A DNA stretch of 56,593 nucleotides from Streptomyces ardesiacus (GCF_003112575.1 NZ_BEWC01000015.1:1-56593); one strand, 5' to 3'. Shown: positions 17,101 to 25,086, numbered from the stretch's first letter. Made by a program: numbers and translations. Notes: a model not told the origin generated them from the letters alone.

Positions 17101-17911
17101 GCCCGCGCACCGCCAGCCAGCCGCCGAGGGCGAGCATGGCGACCTGTCCGAGCGAGGGGACGGCCTGGAGCGCCGGGGTGTAGGTGGCGTTCAGCCTGAT
17201 CGTGCGCAGCCGCCCGGCGAAGAGCCGGCGCCCGACCTCGCGGAGCTTGCCGGTCTCCTGCTCCTCCTGCCCGAAGCCCTTCACCACGCGTACGCCGCTG
17301 ACCGAGCCGTCGACCACCCCGGCGACGGCGGCGGCCTGCGCCTGCGCGTACCAGGTGGCGGGGTGCAGCCGGGTGCGGCTGCGGCGGGCGATGAACCACA
17401 GGGCGGGGGCGACGGCCAGCGCGACCAGGGTGAGCGGCAGGGAGAGCCACGCCATGATCACGAGGGAGATCAGGAAGAGCAGGACGTTCCCGAGGGTCAT
17501 CGGGAGCATGAAGAGCAGGCCCTGGATGAGCTGGAGGTCGCTGGTCGCCCGCCCGACCACCTGTCCCGTGGACAGCTCGTCCTGCCGTCGCCCGTCGAGC
17601 CGGGTGATCGTGCCGTACATGTCGGTGCGCAGGTCGTGCTGGACGTCGAGGGCGAGCCGGCCGCCGTAGTAGCGGCGGACGTACGTCAGGGCGTACACGG
17701 CGAGCGCGGCGCCGATCAGGAGGCCGGCCCAGACGGCCATGTCCCGGGTCTTGTCGCCGATCACGTCGTCGATGATCACCTTGGTGATCAACGGGACGAA
17801 GGCCATGACGGCCATGCCGCCCAGCGAGGCCCCGAGCGCCAGCACGACGTCCTTGGGATACCGCCAGGCGTACCCCGCCAGTCGTCGCACCCAGCCCCGT
17901 TGCGCGTCCAC
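14171..17911 (-). CDS. Full-length double ABC exporter (TMD-NBD-TMD-NBD) with one degenerate ATPase site
   Basis: A 1246-residue protein formed by two ABC exporter halves. Half 1: six helices over residues 1-320, NBD1 with Walker A GSSGSGKST (~375), signature LSGGQRQ (~479) and Walker B LLVLDDATSAVD (~500), where Asp replaces the catalytic Glu. A charged linker spans ~590-690. Half 2: helices ~690-1000, NBD2 with Walker A GETGAGKST (~1034), signature LSAGQRQ (~1135), Walker B VLLLDEATAALD and H-loop VVAHRLTT. The degenerate Walker B in NBD1 and altered signature in NBD2 would form one inactive site, as in heterodimeric exporters. GTG 17911 has GGAGGG upstream. Probable multidrug, lipid or peptide exporter; substrate unknown. 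Confidence 0.93.
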   Translation of the reverse strand: MDAQRGWVRRLAGYAWRYPKDVVLALGASLGGMAVMAFVPLITKVIIDDVIGDKTRDMAVWAGLLIGAALAVYALTYVRRYYGGRLALDVQHDLRTDMYGTITRLDGRRQDELSTGQVVGRATSDLQLIQGLLFMLPMTLGNVLLFLISLVIMAWLSLPLTLVALAVAPALWFIARRSRTRLHPATWYAQAQAAAVAGVVDGSVSGVRVVKGFGQEEQETGKLREVGRRLFAGRLRTIRLNATYTPALQAVPSLGQVAMLALGGWLAVRGHITLGTFVAFSTYLAQLVGPVRMLAMVLTVGQQARAGTERVLELIDTEPAIEDGTKTLPADAPATVEFDDVAFGYDTGDGEGRPVLDGLSFEIRAGETLAVVGSSGSGKSTVSLLLPRFYDVTRGAVLVGGHDVRELTLDSLRAAVGLVPEDSFLFSDTVRANIAYGRPDATDEEVEAAARAAQAHGFITELPEGYDTTVGEHGLTLSGGQRQRVALARAILTDPRLLVLDDATSAVDARVEHEIHEALKQVMRGRTTLLIAHRRSTLGLADRIAVLDRGRLADLGTHEELQERSALYRRLLTDPDELGGVSPGHTPPAAPAEDTSVRDELDAEFDAERGVTPRLWTGDRTPKDTALAGTPATPELLAQVDALPPANGTPDIDETAAVRPESSYGLRRLLRGFRTPLLISLALVAVDAGMGLLLPVLIRHGIDDGVTRVALGAVWASSLLGLLAVLAQWAAQTGEIRMTGRTGERILYALRLKIFAQLQRLGLDYYERELTGRIMTRMTTDVDALSTFLQTGLVTAFVSVVTFFGIMVALLVIDVQLALIVFVTLPPLIVATYYFRRASVKAYELARERVSTVNADLQESVAGLRIVQAFRRERDGGRRFAERSDSYRQARIRGQWLISVYFPFVQLLSSVAAAAVLVVGGARIDDATLTTGALVAYLLYIDLFFAPVQQLSQVFDGYQQASVSLGRIQELLREPTSTRAAEQPSEVASLRGEIAFEDVHFTYGGADEAEAALTGIDLSIPAGQTVAFVGETGAGKSTLVKLVARFYDPTGGRVTVDGRDLRTLDLTSYRHRLGVVPQEAYLFPGTVRDAIAYGRPDATDAQVEAAARAVGAHEMIATLQGGYLHEVAERGRNLSAGQRQLIALARAELVDPDVLLLDEATAALDLATEAQVNQATDRIAGRRTTLVVAHRLTTAARADRVVVMDGGRVAEDGTHDELLALDGRYARLWRTFVGASEPEEPVGATR

Positions 17912-18011
17912 GCCGTGCCCTCCGGTCGGTCGTCCTGCTCACCTGATCTACCGGAAGGCACCAACACGGGCGAGCGGGGATTTCATCCCGCCGTAACAAT
18001 CGGCCGGGTGA

Positions 18012-19010
18012 TCAGGCGCGTACGCGGAGCCTGAGGAAGCGGGTGGTCTGGACGTCGTTCTGGTTGTCGTCGCTCACGACCAGGACCTCCAGAGGGCCTC
18101 CGGAGCGGCCGGTCACCGCCATCCCCTCGAAGTTGTCGAGGAGCGGGTTGGGCTGGGGCTGCTTGGCGGTGGCGCCGAGGGTGGGGCAGTCGGCGAGGTC
18201 GGCGAGGAGCCGCTTGTGGAGCACGGTGCCGTGGGCGGGCCGGTCGGCGAGGTGGAGGCGGACCGTGTTGCCGACGCCGGCGGTGAAGCCGCGCTCCAGG
18301 ACGAGGAGGCGGCCGTCGGGCGTCGCGGTGACCTCGGAGACGCCGAGGCCGGGGTCGGTCCGGTAGGCGTAGCGGGCGCCGGTGCGGAAGTCGCCGTGCC
18401 CGGTCCGCTGCCACGTCTGGAAACGGACCAGGTCGGCCGGGTCGCCGTCGAGCGGGTACTCCATCGAGGCGAGCAGGGTCCGCCCGCCGGGCAGCAGCGT
18501 CAGCCCCTCGAAGCTGCCGTTGGCCCGCGCGCGCCCCTCGGGAGCGGTGCGCAGGTCGCCGGGCACGGGCAGGCGGCCGAGCAGCTCGCCGGTGCGGGAG
18601 TAGCGGCGCACGGACGGCTCGGTCTCGGAGGAGACGAGGTACGTGCCGTCCCAGTCGGCGACCAGGCCCTCGGAGTCGAGCGCGGCGCCCTTCTCGTCGG
18701 CGAGGGTGATCACGCCGCGCGGCTCCAGGGTGCGGGCGTCCAGCCGGAACAGTTCCGACCGGTCGGAGAGGGCGGCCGGGGAGCCGTCCCGGCCGGGGGC
18801 GAGGGCGGAGAGGTTGCCGACGTAGGTGCCGTCGTACGTCGTCTTGTCGAGGGCGTCGGTGAAGCCCGTGAGGGAGACGGAGGGCGAGCAGGCGTCGGCC
18901 GGGTGCCGCCCGCCCTGTGCGGCGGCCGGTCCGGCGGCGGTCAGGCAGCCGGCCGCCGCGAGGACCGCGGTGAGGGCGGCGAGGGCGGTACGAAGGGTTC
19001 CTGGGCGCAT
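18012..19010 (-). CDS. Secreted esterase-like (phytase-like) beta-propeller protein
   Basis: A 332-residue protein of the Phytase-like family (PF13449). The signal sequence is MRPGTLRTALAALTAVLAAAGCLTAAGPAAAQGG; LAAAGC could also be a lipobox, so it may be a lipoprotein. Propeller blades are seen in GFTDALDKTTYDGTYVGNLSALAPGRDG, DSEGLVADWDGTYLVSSE, NGSFEGLTLLPGGRTLLASME and LLDNFEGMAVTGRSGG, with conserved SEGL/FEGL/FEGM turns. No ribosome binding site is seen; a -10-like TAGGGT (minus strand, 19018-19023) ends 7 bases before the ATG, suggesting a leaderless mRNA. The enzymatic activity of this family in Streptomyces is not known to me. Confidence 0.82.
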   Translation of the reverse strand: MRPGTLRTALAALTAVLAAAGCLTAAGPAAAQGGRHPADACSPSVSLTGFTDALDKTTYDGTYVGNLSALAPGRDGSPAALSDRSELFRLDARTLEPRGVITLADEKGAALDSEGLVADWDGTYLVSSETEPSVRRYSRTGELLGRLPVPGDLRTAPEGRARANGSFEGLTLLPGGRTLLASMEYPLDGDPADLVRFQTWQRTGHGDFRTGARYAYRTDPGLGVSEVTATPDGRLLVLERGFTAGVGNTVRLHLADRPAHGTVLHKRLLADLADCPTLGATAKQPQPNPLLDNFEGMAVTGRSGGPLEVLVVSDDNQNDVQTTRFLRLRVRA

Positions 19011-19100
19011 GCCGGTCACCCTAGGGCCCGGAAATGGACGGAAGTTGGCCGTTTTCCGAAAGCCGGGATGCGAAGGCCCCGGGAGGGCAAGTAATGCCCC

Positions 19101-19475
19101 GTGCCGGAACAGAGGGAAAGCGACGCGAGGCTGGCCGGGCGGCTCTACGCGACACTGCGGGTGCTCAAGTTCGTCGCGGACCCCCACAGTGGCCAGAGGC
19201 CGACGGCGGAGGACGAGTTCGGGGGCAAGGACAGTCCGCACGCACGGATCAGGGCCCTGAAGCTGGACCTCTTCGAGGATCTGGTGAGCGCCGTGCAGAG
19301 GGGGCGGAACGCGGAGGCGACGGCCGAGGTGCTCCGCGCGCTGCCCTCCGTGGTGCCGTCGCAGCGCGCCGCCCTCCACGCCAACCTGGGCGAGCGCCCC
19401 CTGGCCGAGTTCAACGCGGGGTACCGGGCCCAGCTCGCGAGCCTTCGGGAGGCCCTGCCGGAACTGCTCGGCTGA
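19101..19475 (+). CDS. Conserved-looking small protein of unknown function
   Basis: A 124-residue soluble, probably helical protein with no signal peptide, membrane segment or metal motif (MPEQRESDARLAGRLYATLR..., ending LREALPELLG). The GTG at 19101 is the only reasonable start, but GGGAGGG (19081-19087) is 13 bases away, so initiation is uncertain. Third-position GC is high throughout, in line with real coding. It lies between the divergent esterase-like gene and the endonuclease gene. I do not recognise the family. Confidence 0.6.
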   Translation: MPEQRESDARLAGRLYATLRVLKFVADPHSGQRPTAEDEFGGKDSPHARIRALKLDLFEDLVSAVQRGRNAEATAEVLRALPSVVPSQRAALHANLGERPLAEFNAGYRAQLASLREALPELLG

Positions 19476-19588
19476 GCCGGTCCGCCCACCGTCACGGAAT
19501 CGTCACCCTCCGTACACCCCACCTCCAACATGTCCATGTCACGCTCGTGGAACCACACAACTCCACACGCGTAGATCGGACACCCCAC

Positions 19589-20401
19589 ATGCTCGCGATA
19601 CGCATCCGGCGCCCGAAGGCGGCGGCCCTCGCCGCGGTCGCCGTACTCGCCGGGCTCACCGCGCCCTCACTGACGGCGGGCCCGGCCACGGCGGCCACGA
19701 CGGCGAACACGGACTACGACTCGACGTACTACAAGGACGCGCTCGGCAAGACGGGCACGAGCCTCAAGTCCTCGCTCCACACGATCATCAGCGACCAGAC
19801 GAAGCTGTCGTACTCGGCGGTCTGGGACGCCCTGAAGGCCACGGACGAGGACCCGGACGACACCGGCAACGTGATCCTGCTCTACTCGGGCGTCTCCCGC
19901 AGCAAGTCGCTCAACGGCGGCGACACCGGCGACTGGAACCGCGAGCACGTGTGGGCCAAGTCGCACGGCGACTTCGGCACCGCCACCGGTCCCGGCACCG
20001 ACCTGCACCACCTGCGCCCCTCGGACGTCCAGGTCAACAGCGCCCGGGGCAACAAGGACTTCGACAACGGCGGCAGCGCGGTCAGCGGGGGCGGCGGCAG
20101 CCTCACCGACTCCGACTCCTTCGAGCCCCGGGACGCGGTCAAGGGCGACGTGGCCCGCATGATCTTCTACATGGCGGTCCGCTACGAGGGCGGCGACGGC
20201 TTCGCCGACCTGGAGGTCAACGGCCAGGTCGGCAACGGCAGCAACCCGTACATCGGCAAGCTCTCCGTGCTGAAGGCGTGGAACGACGAGGACCCGCCGG
20301 ACGCCTTCGAGGAGCACCGCAACCAGGTGATCTACGACGACTACCAGCACAACCGCAACCCGTTCGTCGACCACCCGGAGTGGGTGGAGGCGATCTGGTA
20401 G
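19589..20401 (+). CDS. Secreted endonuclease I family nuclease
   Basis: A 270-residue secreted nuclease of the endonuclease I family (PF04231, beta-beta-alpha-Me fold). The signal peptide runs from MLAIRIRRPKAAALAAVAVLAGLTAPSLTAGPATAA. The active-site region is GDWNREHVWAKSHGDFG (His general base) and DLHHLRPSDVQVNSARGNKDF (Asn metal ligand). It would digest extracellular DNA for nutrients, or host DNA during mycelial lysis. ATG 19589 is chosen because the signal peptide starts there; no clear ribosome binding site is visible. A hairpin follows the stop. Confidence 0.9.
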   Translation: MLAIRIRRPKAAALAAVAVLAGLTAPSLTAGPATAATTANTDYDSTYYKDALGKTGTSLKSSLHTIISDQTKLSYSAVWDALKATDEDPDDTGNVILLYSGVSRSKSLNGGDTGDWNREHVWAKSHGDFGTATGPGTDLHHLRPSDVQVNSARGNKDFDNGGSAVSGGGGSLTDSDSFEPRDAVKGDVARMIFYMAVRYEGGDGFADLEVNGQVGNGSNPYIGKLSVLKAWNDEDPPDAFEEHRNQVIYDDYQHNRNPFVDHPEWVEAIW

Positions 20402-20419
20402 GCGGCGTCACCCCGGGCA

Positions 20420-20453
20420 GGGGGCGGCCGTGCGGGCCGCGCGGAGCGCCCCC
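20420..20453 (+). terminator. Terminator-like hairpin after the nuclease gene
   Basis: GGGGGCG (20420-20426) pairs with CGCCCCC (20447-20453), with an inner GGCC/GGCC pairing. It lies 18 bases after the nuclease stop and between convergent genes. Confidence 0.6.
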
Positions 20454-20511
20454 GCCCACCACGACGGCTCCGGTCGTCGGCCGCGCGCGATCCCGTGGCG
20501 CGGCCGACCGC

Positions 20512-22200
20512 TCAGCCCCGGTGCGTCGGCGCGAACATCCGCAGCTCGGCGGGGAGGACGACCACCGAGGGCCCCGGCGTCGCCAGTGCCTTGGCGAGGT
20601 CCGTCTCCAGGGTCTCCGGCGACGTCCGGACGCCCGGCACCCCGAACGACTCGGCCAGGGCGGCGAAGTCGGGGCCGGGCAGGTCCGTCGCCGTGGGCTC
20701 GCCGAAGGCGTCGGTCATGTACGCGCGCAGGATGCCGTAACCGCCGTCGTCGACGATCAGCCAGGTGACGTTCAGGCCGTACTGGCGGGCGGTGGCCAGT
20801 TCGGCGACCGAGTACAGGGCGCCGCCGTCGCCCGAGACGGCCAGCACCGGGTGGGTGGGGTCGGCGACGGCGGCGCCGAGGGCCGCCGGGAAGGCGTAGC
20901 CGAGGCCGCCGGCACCCTGGGCGGAGTGCATGGTGCCCGGGGCCTGCGCGTCGAAGGCCGACCAGGCCCAGTAGGCGAGGACCGTCATGTCCCAGAAGGA
21001 CGGGGCGTTCTTCGGCAGGGCGGCGCGCACCGCGGCCAGGACGTCCTGTTCCAGGGTGAGTTCCTGGGCGGCGATGCGTGCGCGGACCTTGTCCAGGACC
21101 CCGCGCACGCGTTCCGGTGCGGTCGGGTCGGTACGCGGCTCCTCCACCGTCTCCAGCAGCGCCTGGAGCGCGAGGCGGGCGTCGGCGTGGATGCCGAGGG
21201 CCGGGTGGTTGGACTCCAGTTTGCCGAGGTCGGCCTCGATCTGGATCACCCGGCCGCGCGGCGCGAACGTGTGGTAGTTGGAGGAGAGTTCGCCGAGTCC
21301 CGAGCCGACCACCAGCAGGACGTCCGCGTCCTCCAGGAAGTCGGTGGTGTGGCGGTCCTCCAGCCAGGACTGGAGGGAGAGGGGGTGGGTCCAGGGGAAG
21401 GCGCCCTTGCCGCCGAAGGTCGTGACCACGGGGGCCTGGAGGCGTTCGGCGAGCTGCCGGAGCTTCTTCGAGGCGTCGGCCCGCACCACACCGCCGCCCG
21501 CGATGACGGCGGGGCGCTCCGCGCGGGTCAGCAGGTCGGCGGCGACCGCCGTCAGCTCGGGGCGCGGGGGCAGTTCCTCGGGGAAGGTGTCGCCGCCGGT
21601 CACCACCGGGAGCGACGTCTCGGCCTCGAGGACGTCCTGCGGGATCTCCACCCACACCGGTCCGTGCGGGACGGTCAGCGCGGACGTCCACGCCTCGGCG
21701 ATCGCGGACGGGATCTGGGACGGGGTGCGGGCGGTGTGGACCGACTTCACCACGCCCCGGAACGAGGCCGCCTGGTCCGGCAGTTCGTGCAGGTAGCCGT
21801 GGCGGCCGCCGCCCAGGCCCGCCGCGGGGACCTGGCTGCCGATCGCCAGGACGGGCGCCGAGGCCGCCCGCGCCTCCTGGAGGGCGGCCAGGGCGGTGAG
21901 CGCGCCCGGGCCGGTCGACAGCAGCAGCGGGGCCGCCTCGCCGGTGACCCGGCCGTAGGCGTCGGCGGCGAAACCGGCGTTGTTCTCCACCCGCAGGCCG
22001 ACGTGGCGCAGGCCGGAGCGGCGCAGTGCGTCGAACGCGGCCAGGGCGTGCTGGCCGGGCAGGCCGAAGACGGTGGTCGCGCCGAGCGCGGCCAGGGACT
22101 CCACGACCAGGTCTCCGCCGGTGCGGCCGGCGGGAGGATGGAGCGCGGCCTCCGTCTGGGCGGCGGTCGGACGGAGGACCAGGTCGTGGTCGTGGGTCAC
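20512..22200 (-). CDS. Acetolactate synthase-like ThDP-dependent enzyme
   Basis: A 562-residue thiamine diphosphate enzyme with three domains. N-terminal PYR domain: TTVFGLPGQHALAAFDALR and RVENNAGFAADAYGR (catalytic Glu near residue 71). Central domain: AERPAVIAGGGVVRADASKKL, DVLLVVGSGLGELSSNYH. C-terminal PP domain: VLAVSGDGGALYSVAELAT, ending WLIVDDGGYGIL, where Asp occupies the second position of the GDG-x(~26)-N metal motif. GTG 22200 overlaps the stop of the ureohydrolase gene by GTGA, so the two are coupled. It lacks features that prove acetolactate synthase; benzoylformate decarboxylase-, CeaS- or oxalyl-CoA-like activities are possible. The pairing with a guanidino hydrolase suggests an arginine/agmatine-derived keto acid pathway. 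Confidence 0.85.
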   Translation of the reverse strand: MTHDHDLVLRPTAAQTEAALHPPAGRTGGDLVVESLAALGATTVFGLPGQHALAAFDALRRSGLRHVGLRVENNAGFAADAYGRVTGEAAPLLLSTGPGALTALAALQEARAASAPVLAIGSQVPAAGLGGGRHGYLHELPDQAASFRGVVKSVHTARTPSQIPSAIAEAWTSALTVPHGPVWVEIPQDVLEAETSLPVVTGGDTFPEELPPRPELTAVAADLLTRAERPAVIAGGGVVRADASKKLRQLAERLQAPVVTTFGGKGAFPWTHPLSLQSWLEDRHTTDFLEDADVLLVVGSGLGELSSNYHTFAPRGRVIQIEADLGKLESNHPALGIHADARLALQALLETVEEPRTDPTAPERVRGVLDKVRARIAAQELTLEQDVLAAVRAALPKNAPSFWDMTVLAYWAWSAFDAQAPGTMHSAQGAGGLGYAFPAALGAAVADPTHPVLAVSGDGGALYSVAELATARQYGLNVTWLIVDDGGYGILRAYMTDAFGEPTATDLPGPDFAALAESFGVPGVRTSPETLETDLAKALATPGPSVVVLPAELRMFAPTHRG

Positions 22201-23165
22201 TGGGAACGGTCCTCGGCGATCCGGCGGGACATGAGGGTGGTCAGTTCGTAGGCGGTGTGGGACGCGGCCACCGACGTGATCTCCGCGTGGTCGTAGGCGG
22301 GGGCGACCTCGACGACGTCGGCCGAGACCAGGTTGCAGGAGGCGAGGCCCCGCAGGATCTCCAGCAGCTCGCGGGAGGTCATGCCGCCGGCCTCGGGCGT
22401 GCCGGTGCCGGGGGCGTGGGCGGGGTCGAGGCAGTCGATGTCGATGGAGACGTACAGCGGGCGGTCCCCGATGCGCTGGCGGAGCTGGTCGGCGACCTCG
22501 TCGGCGCCGCGCCGGTAGACGTCGGCGGAGGTGACGATGCCGAAGCCCATCTTCTCGTCGTCGGTGAGGTCCTTCTTGCCGTACAGGGGACCGCGGGTGC
22601 CGACGTGGGAGAGGGCGGAGGTGTCGAGGACGCCTTCCTCGACGGCGCGGCGGAAGGGGGTGCCGTGGGTGTACTCGGCGCCGAAGTAGGTGTCCCAGGT
22701 GTCCAGGTGGGCGTCGAAGTGGAGCAGGGCGACCGGGCCGTGCTTCTTGGCGACCGAGCGCAGCAGCGGGAGGGCGATGGTGTGGTCGCCGCCCAGGGTC
22801 ATCAGGCGGGCGCCGGTGTCCAGGAGGTCGTCGGCGGCGGCCTCGATCGTCTCGACGGCCTCGTGGATGTTGAAGGGGTTCACGGCGATGTCGCCGCCGT
22901 CCGCGACCTGGGCGAGGGCGAAGGGGGAGGCGTCCTGGGCCGGGTTGTAGGGGCGCAGCAGGCGGGAGGCCTCGCGGATGGCGTTGCCGCCGAAGCGGGC
23001 GCCGGGGCGGTAGGAGACGCCCGAGTCGAACGGCACGCCCACGACGGCGACGTCGGCGGTTGCGACCTCGTCCAGGCGCGGGAGCCGGGCGAAGGTCGCG
23101 GGTCCGGCGTACCGCGGGACCCGGGAGGAGTCGACGGGACCGCGGGGCGTCTCGTTGCTGCTCAT
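22197..23165 (-). CDS. speB: Agmatinase/guanidinobutyrase-type ureohydrolase
   Basis: A 322-residue arginase-superfamily enzyme that releases urea from a guanidino compound. The binuclear Mn site is complete: LGGDHT (~126), HFDAHLDTWD (~153) and SIDIDCLDPAHAPGTGTPE (~241). THGTPFRRAVEEG and GGMTSRELLEIL are typical of agmatinases and guanidinobutyrases; the exact substrate cannot be told from sequence. ATG 23165 has AAGGAAGG upstream on the minus strand. Its stop overlaps the start of the ThDP gene. Three 9-base direct repeats lie directly before the ribosome binding site. Probable role in polyamine/arginine catabolism, giving putrescine or 4-aminobutyrate. Confidence 0.9.
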   Translation of the reverse strand: MSSNETPRGPVDSSRVPRYAGPATFARLPRLDEVATADVAVVGVPFDSGVSYRPGARFGGNAIREASRLLRPYNPAQDASPFALAQVADGGDIAVNPFNIHEAVETIEAAADDLLDTGARLMTLGGDHTIALPLLRSVAKKHGPVALLHFDAHLDTWDTYFGAEYTHGTPFRRAVEEGVLDTSALSHVGTRGPLYGKKDLTDDEKMGFGIVTSADVYRRGADEVADQLRQRIGDRPLYVSIDIDCLDPAHAPGTGTPEAGGMTSRELLEILRGLASCNLVSADVVEVAPAYDHAEITSVAASHTAYELTTLMSRRIAEDRSQ

Positions 23166-23176
23166 GCACTGCCTTC

Positions 23177-23203
23177 CTTCGTACGCTTCGTGCGCTTCGT
23201 CGC
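23177..23203. repeat. Three 9-bp direct repeats in the speB leader
   Basis: CTTCGTACG, CTTCGTGCG and CTTCGTCGC follow one another without spacers, ending next to the minus-strand ribosome binding site of speB (in mRNA sense, three copies of a CGAAG unit). They may affect translation or bind a regulator, or be simple sequence drift. Confidence 0.6.
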
Positions 23204-23394
23204 GTATGTGCTGCTGCCGTCCGACTGTACTGGCGAGCCGGCCGGCCGGTCGTCGCAGACTAGAGGGACGAAATCCCGCCGCGACATGTACATTCCGTCC
23301 ATACGCGCCCCCGGGACTGGTGGAATCGGCTACCCGTCGGCCGTCCCGCCGGGACCGGCTGCTGTCCGCGGCCCGGCTGCTACACAATGGAGCC

Positions 23395-24183
23395 ATGCCG
23401 ATACCCGGGACACCCAGCCGCGCCGAACTCGCCGAGCACCTCGTCAGGACGCGCATCGCGGGCGATGTCGCCACTCCCCGCGAGAACAATCTTTCCCACT
23501 ACCGGAAGCTGGCGAACGGCGACCGGCACTTCTGGCTCGGTCTGGAGCTGGGCGAGCGCTGGAGCGACGAGCAGGACGTGCTCGCGGTGATGGCGGAGCG
23601 GGTCGGGGTCAACGACGACCCGGAGTACCGGTACGGCCAGGACACGATCGACCCGGAGCTGACCGTCTCCGCGCTGGAGCGGATGGCGGGGCGGCTGCGC
23701 AAGGCGGCCGACGGCGGGCAGCGGGTGCTGTTCGCGACCGGCCACCCCGGCGGGCTGCTCGACGTGCACCGCGCGACGGCCGCCGCGCTGCGGGCCGCGG
23801 GCTGCGAGATCGTGGTAATCCCGGAGGGGCTGACGACCGAGGAGGGGTACGTCCAGCAGTTCGCGGACGTCTCGGTGCTCGAACACGGGGCCTCGCTGTG
23901 GCACACCCACTCGGGCGAGCCGATGAAGGCCATCCTGACCGGCCTGGAGCGCGAGGGCCGCCCCCTGCCGGACCTGGTGGTCGCCGACCACGGCTGGGCC
24001 GGGTACGCCGCCCAGCACGGGGTCGACTCCGTCGGCTACGCGGACTGCAACGACCCGGCCCTCTTCCTCGCCGAGTCCGAGGGCACCCTCCAGGTGGCGG
24101 TGCCGCTGGACGACCACGTGGTCAGCCCGCGCCACTACGACCCGATGACGGCGTACCTGCTGACGGAGGCGGGGCTGCGGTAG
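23395..24183 (+). CDS. Conserved actinobacterial protein, annotated in relatives as a phosphatase
   Basis: A 262-residue cytosolic protein. I recall close Streptomyces homologues named simply phosphatase, but I see no DxDx(T/V) HAD motif or other decisive phosphatase signature. Notable segments: ATPRENNLSHYRKLANGDRHFWLGLELG, VLFATGHPGGLLDVHRATAAALRAAG, WHTHSGEPMKAIL, LVVADHGWAGYAAQHGVDSVGYADCNDPALF and PLDDHVVSPRHYDPMTAYLL, rich in His and Asp and compatible with metal binding. ATG 23395 has GGAG only 2 bases away, while TACACA (23381-23386) lies 8 bases upstream, so a leaderless mRNA is possible. Divergent from speB. Confidence 0.75.
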   Translation: MPIPGTPSRAELAEHLVRTRIAGDVATPRENNLSHYRKLANGDRHFWLGLELGERWSDEQDVLAVMAERVGVNDDPEYRYGQDTIDPELTVSALERMAGRLRKAADGGQRVLFATGHPGGLLDVHRATAAALRAAGCEIVVIPEGLTTEEGYVQQFADVSVLEHGASLWHTHSGEPMKAILTGLEREGRPLPDLVVADHGWAGYAAQHGVDSVGYADCNDPALFLAESEGTLQVAVPLDDHVVSPRHYDPMTAYLLTEAGLR

Positions 24184-24189
24184 GCACCG

Positions 24190-25056
24190 TCACCGGGGGA
24201 CGCGGACCACGCCCTCCTGGACGACCGAGACGGCGAGCCGGCCGTCCTGGGTGTGGATGCGCGCCTGGCCCAGGCCCCGGCCGCCGGACGCGGACGGCGA
24301 CTGCTGGTCGTACAGCAGCCATTCGTCGGCGCGGAAGGGCCGGTGGAACCACATGGCGTGGTCCAGGGAGGCCCCGACGACGTCGCCGACCGCCCAGCCG
24401 CCGCGGCCGTGCGCGAGCAGGACCGAGTCGAGCAGGGTCATGTCGGAGACGTAGGTGGCGAGGACGACGTGCAGCAGGGGGTCGTCCCCGAGCTTGCCGT
24501 TGGTGCGGAACCACACCTGGGAGTGCGGTTCGCGCGGGGTGCCGAAGGCGCCGAAGGGCGGGTCGTCGACGTGGCGCAGGTCCACGGCGGCCCGGGTCTC
24601 CAGGAGGCGTTCGACGGTGTCGGCGGGCAGGTGCGGGTAGCTCCGCAGCCGCTCCTCGCCGGTGGGGAGGGTCGCCGGGTCCGGCGCGGGCGGCATGGGC
24701 GCCTGGTGGTCGAGGCCCTCCTCGTACGTCTGGAAGGACGCCGACAGGGTGAAGACCGGCTTGCCGTGCTGGACGGCGACGACACGGCGGGTGGTGAAGG
24801 AGCGGCCGTCGCGCAGCCGGTCGACGTTGTAGACGATGGGGGCGCCGGGGTCGCCGGGGCGCAGGAAGTACGCGTGCAGGGAGTGCGCGTGCCGGTCGCC
24901 GGGGACCGTGCGGCCCGCGGCGACCATGGCCTGCGCCGCCACCTGTCCGCCGAAGACCCGGGGGACGACGGCGGACCGGGAGCGGCCGCGGTAGATGTCC
25001 TCCTCGATCCGCTCGAGGTCGAGCAGGTCGAGGAGGGACTGGAGTGCTTCGCTCAT
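24190..25056 (-). CDS. tesB: Acyl-CoA thioesterase II
   Basis: A 288-residue double hot-dog thioesterase that hydrolyses acyl-CoA to free acid and CoA. Signature segments: VFGGQVAAQAMVAAGRTVPGDRHAHSLHAYFLRPGDPGAPIVYNVDRLRDGRSFTTRRV (first hot-dog) and YVSDMTLLDSVL plus SLDHAMWFHRPFRADEWLLYDQQSPSASGGRGL (second), containing the Asp-Thr/Ser-Gln-type catalytic network of TesB. It starts 30 bases after the acyl-CoA dehydrogenase stop on the same strand and is probably cotranscribed with it. Convergent with the putative phosphatase gene (6 bases apart). Confidence 0.92.
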   Translation of the reverse strand: MSEALQSLLDLLDLERIEEDIYRGRSRSAVVPRVFGGQVAAQAMVAAGRTVPGDRHAHSLHAYFLRPGDPGAPIVYNVDRLRDGRSFTTRRVVAVQHGKPVFTLSASFQTYEEGLDHQAPMPPAPDPATLPTGEERLRSYPHLPADTVERLLETRAAVDLRHVDDPPFGAFGTPREPHSQVWFRTNGKLGDDPLLHVVLATYVSDMTLLDSVLLAHGRGGWAVGDVVGASLDHAMWFHRPFRADEWLLYDQQSPSASGGRGLGQARIHTQDGRLAVSVVQEGVVRVPR

Positions 25057-25086
25057 GGCCGGTGGCTTCGCGGTCCGGGGACCGGT

